A DNA stretch of 64,000 nucleotides, from positions 8,933,121 through 8,997,120 of the forward strand of contig NZ_CP036264.1 in the NCBI RefSeq assembly GCF_008035925.1, in the 5' to 3' direction. The position numbers and the translations under genes are program-made. This DNA comes from Stieleria maiorica. Lineage in GTDB: Bacteria > Planctomycetota > Planctomycetia > Pirellulales > Pirellulaceae. The notes under the pieces are model-generated. The model saw only the letters and a list, made by a program, of their open reading frames with translations, was not told where the DNA came from and made no database searches. Of the stretch, positions 60,613 through 64,000 are shown piece by piece (within the stretch, counting starts at the first letter, position 1; every line of letters begins with the position of its first letter).

Positions 60613-63360
60613 ATGTCCCTCCGCCCCCCACTCTCGATGACCAAACGAGCAAAGATAACCATCCGGACCGTTGTCGCCATCGTCTTGATTCACGCCTGCT
60701 TCATGCCCTCTGTCGCCGGCGGCGACGAGGTCACCGAAGGGGAAAAGCTGTTCGCGTTGAAAGTCAAACCGCTGATCGCGGAGAAATGCTTGGCCTGCCA
60801 CGGGGGCGAACCCGACGACATCCAAGGCGGGCTGGATCTGCGGACACGCGAAACGATGGCCGCCGGCGGGGATTGGTTCGAAGACGAAGTCCTGGTTCCC
60901 GGCAACGGCCAACAGAGTTATCTGTACCGCACCGCCAGCCGATCGGAGGAAGGCTATGAAATGCCTCCCAAAGAGGCAGACAAACTGACCGAAGCACAGA
61001 CGTGGTGGATTCGTGATTGGATCAACGCGGGCGCACCGTGGCCCGACGAAGAACGCGTCGCCATGATCCGATCGATGTACGCTCAGGGCGAGCAGGTGAC
61101 GACGTCCAAGGCACTCTCGGAGGACTGGCAGAATCGCCGCTATGAACCCGAGAAACTGTGGGCGTACCGGCCGCTGAAGCACACCGAGGTTCCCGATGGA
61201 TCGCACCCGGTGGACTGGTTCATCGACAAACAATTGGCGGCGTCCGATCTGGCACCGGCGCCACCGGCCGAAGCCGATGAACTGATCCGCCGAATGAGTT
61301 TCGGATTGACGGGGCTGCCCCCGGAACCGGAGGACGTCCGGCGGTTTGCGGTTGCTTATGGAAACGATCCAGATGCCGCCGTGCACGAGTTGGCGATCGA
61401 CTTGATGGCATCACCGCACTATGGCGAGCATTTCGGACTCCGTTGGCTGGACGTCGTACGATACGCCGACACCGCCGGATTCGCGAACGATTACAGTCGT
61501 CCCAACGCGTGGCGCTACCGTGACTATGTCGTCCGCGCTTTTAATGACGACAAGCCGTACGACGTTTTCATCAAACAGCAGGTCGCCGGAGATGAAATCG
61601 ATGCCGACGACCCCGAGAATTTGATCGCGACAGGTTTCTTGCGGATGGGACCGTGGGAACAGACCGGCATGAGTGTGTTCAAGGAAACACGCCAGCAATG
61701 GCTGGACGACATCACCGATTCGGTCGGTCAAACCTTTCTCGGTCACGCGCTGCAATGTGCCAAGTGCCACGATCACAAATTCGATCCCGTACCGACACGC
61801 GACTACTACAGCATGATGGCAGTTTTCTCGACGACCCAATTTGCCGAGCGAGACGTGCCGTTTTTAGACCCCGAGAATACGACCGGGTTTGAAGCCTCCG
61901 ACGCTTGGGTCCACGCCAAGGTGTCTGCGTACCAGGAGCAGAGGAAGGAGCTGAACCAAAAGGTCGCCAAAGCGCGGAAGCAGGAAACCGGTGAAGCGAA
62001 GGTCGGCGACAACGGGTTGGATCCCGGTGACGAAGCCTCCTTGGCCCGGATGTCCAAGAACATCGCCCGTCACACTTGGGAACTCGATCGCACCCGTCCG
62101 ATCGCCTTTTCCGTCTACACGGGCAAAACGATCCAGCGCAACAATGTCGGCAGCCGGATCACCTTGCCCGATGCCCCCTGGGGCAAGGGACAAATGGAAT
62201 CCGATGCGATTTTGGCTGGCGGCAACGTGTATTCACCCACCGACCCGGTCCAGCCCGGGCCGCTTAGCGCTGCGGTCTCGCTCGGGCAGATGCAACCGCC
62301 ATCCTTTCCGGGCGGTAAGGGCAAGCGTCGCTTGGCGTTGGCCGAGTGGATCGCCGCCCCGGAAAACCCGTTGACCGCTCGGGTGATGGTCAATCGCATC
62401 TGGTCCTGGCATTTCGGCAAGGGGCTGGCCGGCAATCCGAACAACTTTGGTGGCACGGGAGCCTTGCCGACGCCCCCGGAACTGTTGGACTATTTGGCAC
62501 GCTGGTTTGTCGACCACCGCTGGAGTGTCAAAGAATTGAACGAATTGATCGTCACCTCCCAGGCCTACCGTCGCAGCAGCCGTCATCCGCAACCGGAACG
62601 GCAAGCCGCCGCCGACCCCAAACTGGATCTGTACGCCTCGTTCTTGCCACGTCGATTGACCGCGGAAGAGATCCGTGACGCGATGCTGGCGGCCAGTGGA
62701 GAACTGAATCGCAGCGTCGGCGGGATCCCGGCTCGTCCGGACGTCAACCTGGAAGTCGCCTTTCAGCCGCGACAGATCATGGGCGGAACGGCGTCGGTTT
62801 ATGAACCCGATCCGACACCGGAGCAGCGTAACCGACGTAGTCTGTATGCTGAAAAGATCCGTGGGCTGCGGGATCCGTTTCTGGAAACGTTCAACCAACC
62901 GGGGCCGGACAAGTCCTGCGAACTCCGCGAGACGTCGACGGTCGCGCCGCAAGCGTTGACGCTGCTCAATTCCGAAGAAGTCTTTGACCGCTCGATCAGC
63001 TTTGCCAAACGCTTGATCGATCAGCAGGTCCGTGATGACGCGACGATCGACCGCGCGTTTCAACTGGCATTGGGACGATTGCCGACTGCCGATGAGCGTT
63101 CGCTTTGCCTGGATCGATGGAACGACGCGATCGCCGATGAAGCGTCGTGGTCGTATCCTGCCAAGGCTTGGCCGGACCAGATCCAGCGAACGGTGATGGC
63201 CGAAAAGACCGGACAACCGTACGACTTCATCGAGTCCATGCCGGCCTACACGAATTACCAGCCCGATCTTCAACCCGCCGATGTCGACGCGAAAACCCGC
63301 GGACTGGCTCACGTCTGCCTGGTGATTTTCAACCTGAACGAATTCGCCTACCTGGATTGA
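60613..63360 (+). CDS. PSCyt1/DUF1549/DUF1553 (PSD1) protein
   Basis: About 915 residues from ATG 60613; ATG 60637 (MTKRAKITIR...) is an alternative that gives a shorter signal peptide. PSCyt1 has CLACH near residue 58 and DIQGGLDLRT; DUF1549 contains RWLDVVRYADTAGFANDYSRP and CAKCHDHKFDPVPTRDYYS; DUF1553 has RVMVNRIWSWHFGKGL and LPRRLTAEEIRDAM. It lacks the N-terminal sandwich of the paralogue at 56605-59556. The following DUF1501 gene starts 2 bp after the stop, the standard order. The annotation cytochrome c is by motif only. Confidence 0.93.
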   Translation: MSLRPPLSMTKRAKITIRTVVAIVLIHACFMPSVAGGDEVTEGEKLFALKVKPLIAEKCLACHGGEPDDIQGGLDLRTRETMAAGGDWFEDEVLVPGNGQQSYLYRTASRSEEGYEMPPKEADKLTEAQTWWIRDWINAGAPWPDEERVAMIRSMYAQGEQVTTSKALSEDWQNRRYEPEKLWAYRPLKHTEVPDGSHPVDWFIDKQLAASDLAPAPPAEADELIRRMSFGLTGLPPEPEDVRRFAVAYGNDPDAAVHELAIDLMASPHYGEHFGLRWLDVVRYADTAGFANDYSRPNAWRYRDYVVRAFNDDKPYDVFIKQQVAGDEIDADDPENLIATGFLRMGPWEQTGMSVFKETRQQWLDDITDSVGQTFLGHALQCAKCHDHKFDPVPTRDYYSMMAVFSTTQFAERDVPFLDPENTTGFEASDAWVHAKVSAYQEQRKELNQKVAKARKQETGEAKVGDNGLDPGDEASLARMSKNIARHTWELDRTRPIAFSVYTGKTIQRNNVGSRITLPDAPWGKGQMESDAILAGGNVYSPTDPVQPGPLSAAVSLGQMQPPSFPGGKGKRRLALAEWIAAPENPLTARVMVNRIWSWHFGKGLAGNPNNFGGTGALPTPPELLDYLARWFVDHRWSVKELNELIVTSQAYRRSSRHPQPERQAAADPKLDLYASFLPRRLTAEEIRDAMLAASGELNRSVGGIPARPDVNLEVAFQPRQIMGGTASVYEPDPTPEQRNRRSLYAEKIRGLRDPFLETFNQPGPDKSCELRETSTVAPQALTLLNSEEVFDRSISFAKRLIDQQVRDDATIDRAFQLALGRLPTADERSLCLDRWNDAIADEASWSYPAKAWPDQIQRTVMAEKTGQPYDFIESMPAYTNYQPDLQPADVDAKTRGLAHVCLVIFNLNEFAYLD

Positions 63361-63362
63361 AC

Positions 63363-64000
63363 ATGAGTGGTAAACACCCCCATCGATTCGCGATGCCGAC
63401 GCGGCGAGAGGCTCTGTATGGTCTTGGTGCCGGTCTCGGTTCGGTCGCGTTGACGTCGTTGTTGCAGGCCGAACAGGACGGCAGGACGCACCATCCGGCA
63501 AAAGCCAAACGTTGTATCTTTTTGATGATGGAAGGCGGTCCGTCACATCTGGACACCTTTGATCCCAAACCGGAGTTGACCAAACAGCACCTCAAGGCGT
63601 TCACGCGTAGCGGCGAGATGGAAAGTGCGATGTCGTCGGGGAAACGCTATTTCGTCAAAAGCCCGTTCCAGTTCACCAAAGCCGGCGAGAGTGGCGCGGA
63701 CATCTGCACCGAGTGGGAACACCTGCGCGAGATGGTCGATGAGATTTGTTTCTACCGCGGAGCGCAAGTCGAATCGGTCAACCATCCGACGGCCTGCTAT
63801 CAGCTGAATACCGGCAACCAATTCGGCGGCGATCCCGCAATGGGCGCCTGGGTGACGTACGGTCTTGGCACGATGAACGAGAACCTGCCCGGATTTGTCG
63901 TCTTGCCGCGGTCGAGTTATCCGCAGGGTGGCGTGGGAAACTGGTCCAACGGCTTTCTGCCGGCGGATTTCCAAGGCACGCCGTTACGCCCCACGGGCAG
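63363..64000 (+). CDS. DUF1501 protein, 5' part (cut by right edge)
   Basis: Open from ATG 63363 to the window end, 212 residues. It starts with a Tat-like signal (PTRREALYGLGAGLGSVALTSLL) and has [21 protein letters not shown], then FYRGAQVESVNHPTACYQLNTG and WVTYGLGTMNENLPGFVVL, the usual DUF1501 blocks. It begins 2 bp after the PSD1 gene. Its C-terminus, and whether it carries a repeat insert like the other DUF1501 copy, lie outside the window. Confidence 0.9.
   Translation, partial: MSGKHPHRFAMPTRREALYGLGAGLGSVALTSLLQAEQDGRTHHPAKAKRCIFLMMEGGPSHLDTFDPKPELTKQHLKAFTRSGEMESAMSSGKRYFVKSPFQFTKAGESGADICTEWEHLREMVDEICFYRGAQVESVNHPTACYQLNTGNQFGGDPAMGAWVTYGLGTMNENLPGFVVLPRSSYPQGGVGNWSNGFLPADFQGTPLRPTG

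Noticed and set aside
62233-63546. 437-codon open frame on the minus strand
   Set aside because: Antisense to PSD1 and DUF1501 genes and crosses their boundary; no motif.

Overview
The window looks like a chromosomal segment of a planctomycete, most like the Pirellulaceae (Rhodopirellula-type). This is inferred from gene content, not from a marker gene. It is GC-rich and dominated by secreted proteins of families expanded in that phylum: sulfatases, DUF1501, DUF1552, DUF1592/1588/1585 and PSCyt1/DUF1549/DUF1553 proteins, Tat-exported Gfo/Idh/MocA oxidoreductases, PQQ-type beta-propellers, a LEPR-XLL secreted protein ending in dockerin-like repeats, and a Ser/Thr kinase with leucine-rich repeats. 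No rRNA, tRNA, CRISPR array, phage or transposase gene was recognised.

Layout. 1-7.7 kb: a permuted propeller/methyltransferase-fold protein (minus, runs off the left edge), then a plus-strand run of DUF1592-type cytochrome, DUF1552 protein and sulfatase. 8-20 kb, all minus: Gfo/Idh/MocA, phytoene-desaturase-like flavoprotein and a large hybrid histidine kinase; then Gfo/Idh/MocA, PQQ propeller, CE15-like esterase and an RlmA-type 23S rRNA methyltransferase. 20-27 kb, minus: a double-esterase/SMP-30 fusion, a GH13 enzyme and a Tat-exported FAD oxidoreductase. 27-31.5 kb: a sulfatase/BNR fusion (plus), a DHH phosphoesterase (minus) and a GxxExxY cassette between direct repeats (plus). 31.8-44.8 kb, plus: a 1296-residue propeller/methyltransferase-fold/propeller protein overlapping a secreted unknown, a REC-HATPase signalling protein, an M23/dockerin exoprotein, and a VWA plus TPR-like membrane pair. 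45-50 kb: esterase (minus), secreted propeller-like protein and third Gfo/Idh/MocA (plus). 50-64 kb: kinase-LRR, sodium/solute symporter, DUF1501 plus PSCyt1/PSD1 pair (minus), divergent esterase, and a second PSCyt1/PSD1 plus DUF1501 pair (plus, cut by the right edge).

Function. Sulfatases, CE15 and CE1-like esterases, GH13, SMP-30 and BNR domains, exported oxidoreductases and a symporter fit scavenging of sulfated and esterified polysaccharides; the linked c-type cytochrome-like/DUF proteins have no settled role. Signalling genes (hybrid kinase, REC-HATPase, kinase-LRR, VWA) are interspersed.

Intergenic DNA is unusual: nearly every gap over about 100 bp carries palindromic repeats from several families, some present in multiple copies within this window. 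At two places a repeat supplies the stop codon of the adjacent gene. The most interesting protein observation is a pair of secreted proteins with the same modules (methyltransferase-like Rossmann fold and two PQQ-type propellers) in circularly permuted order.
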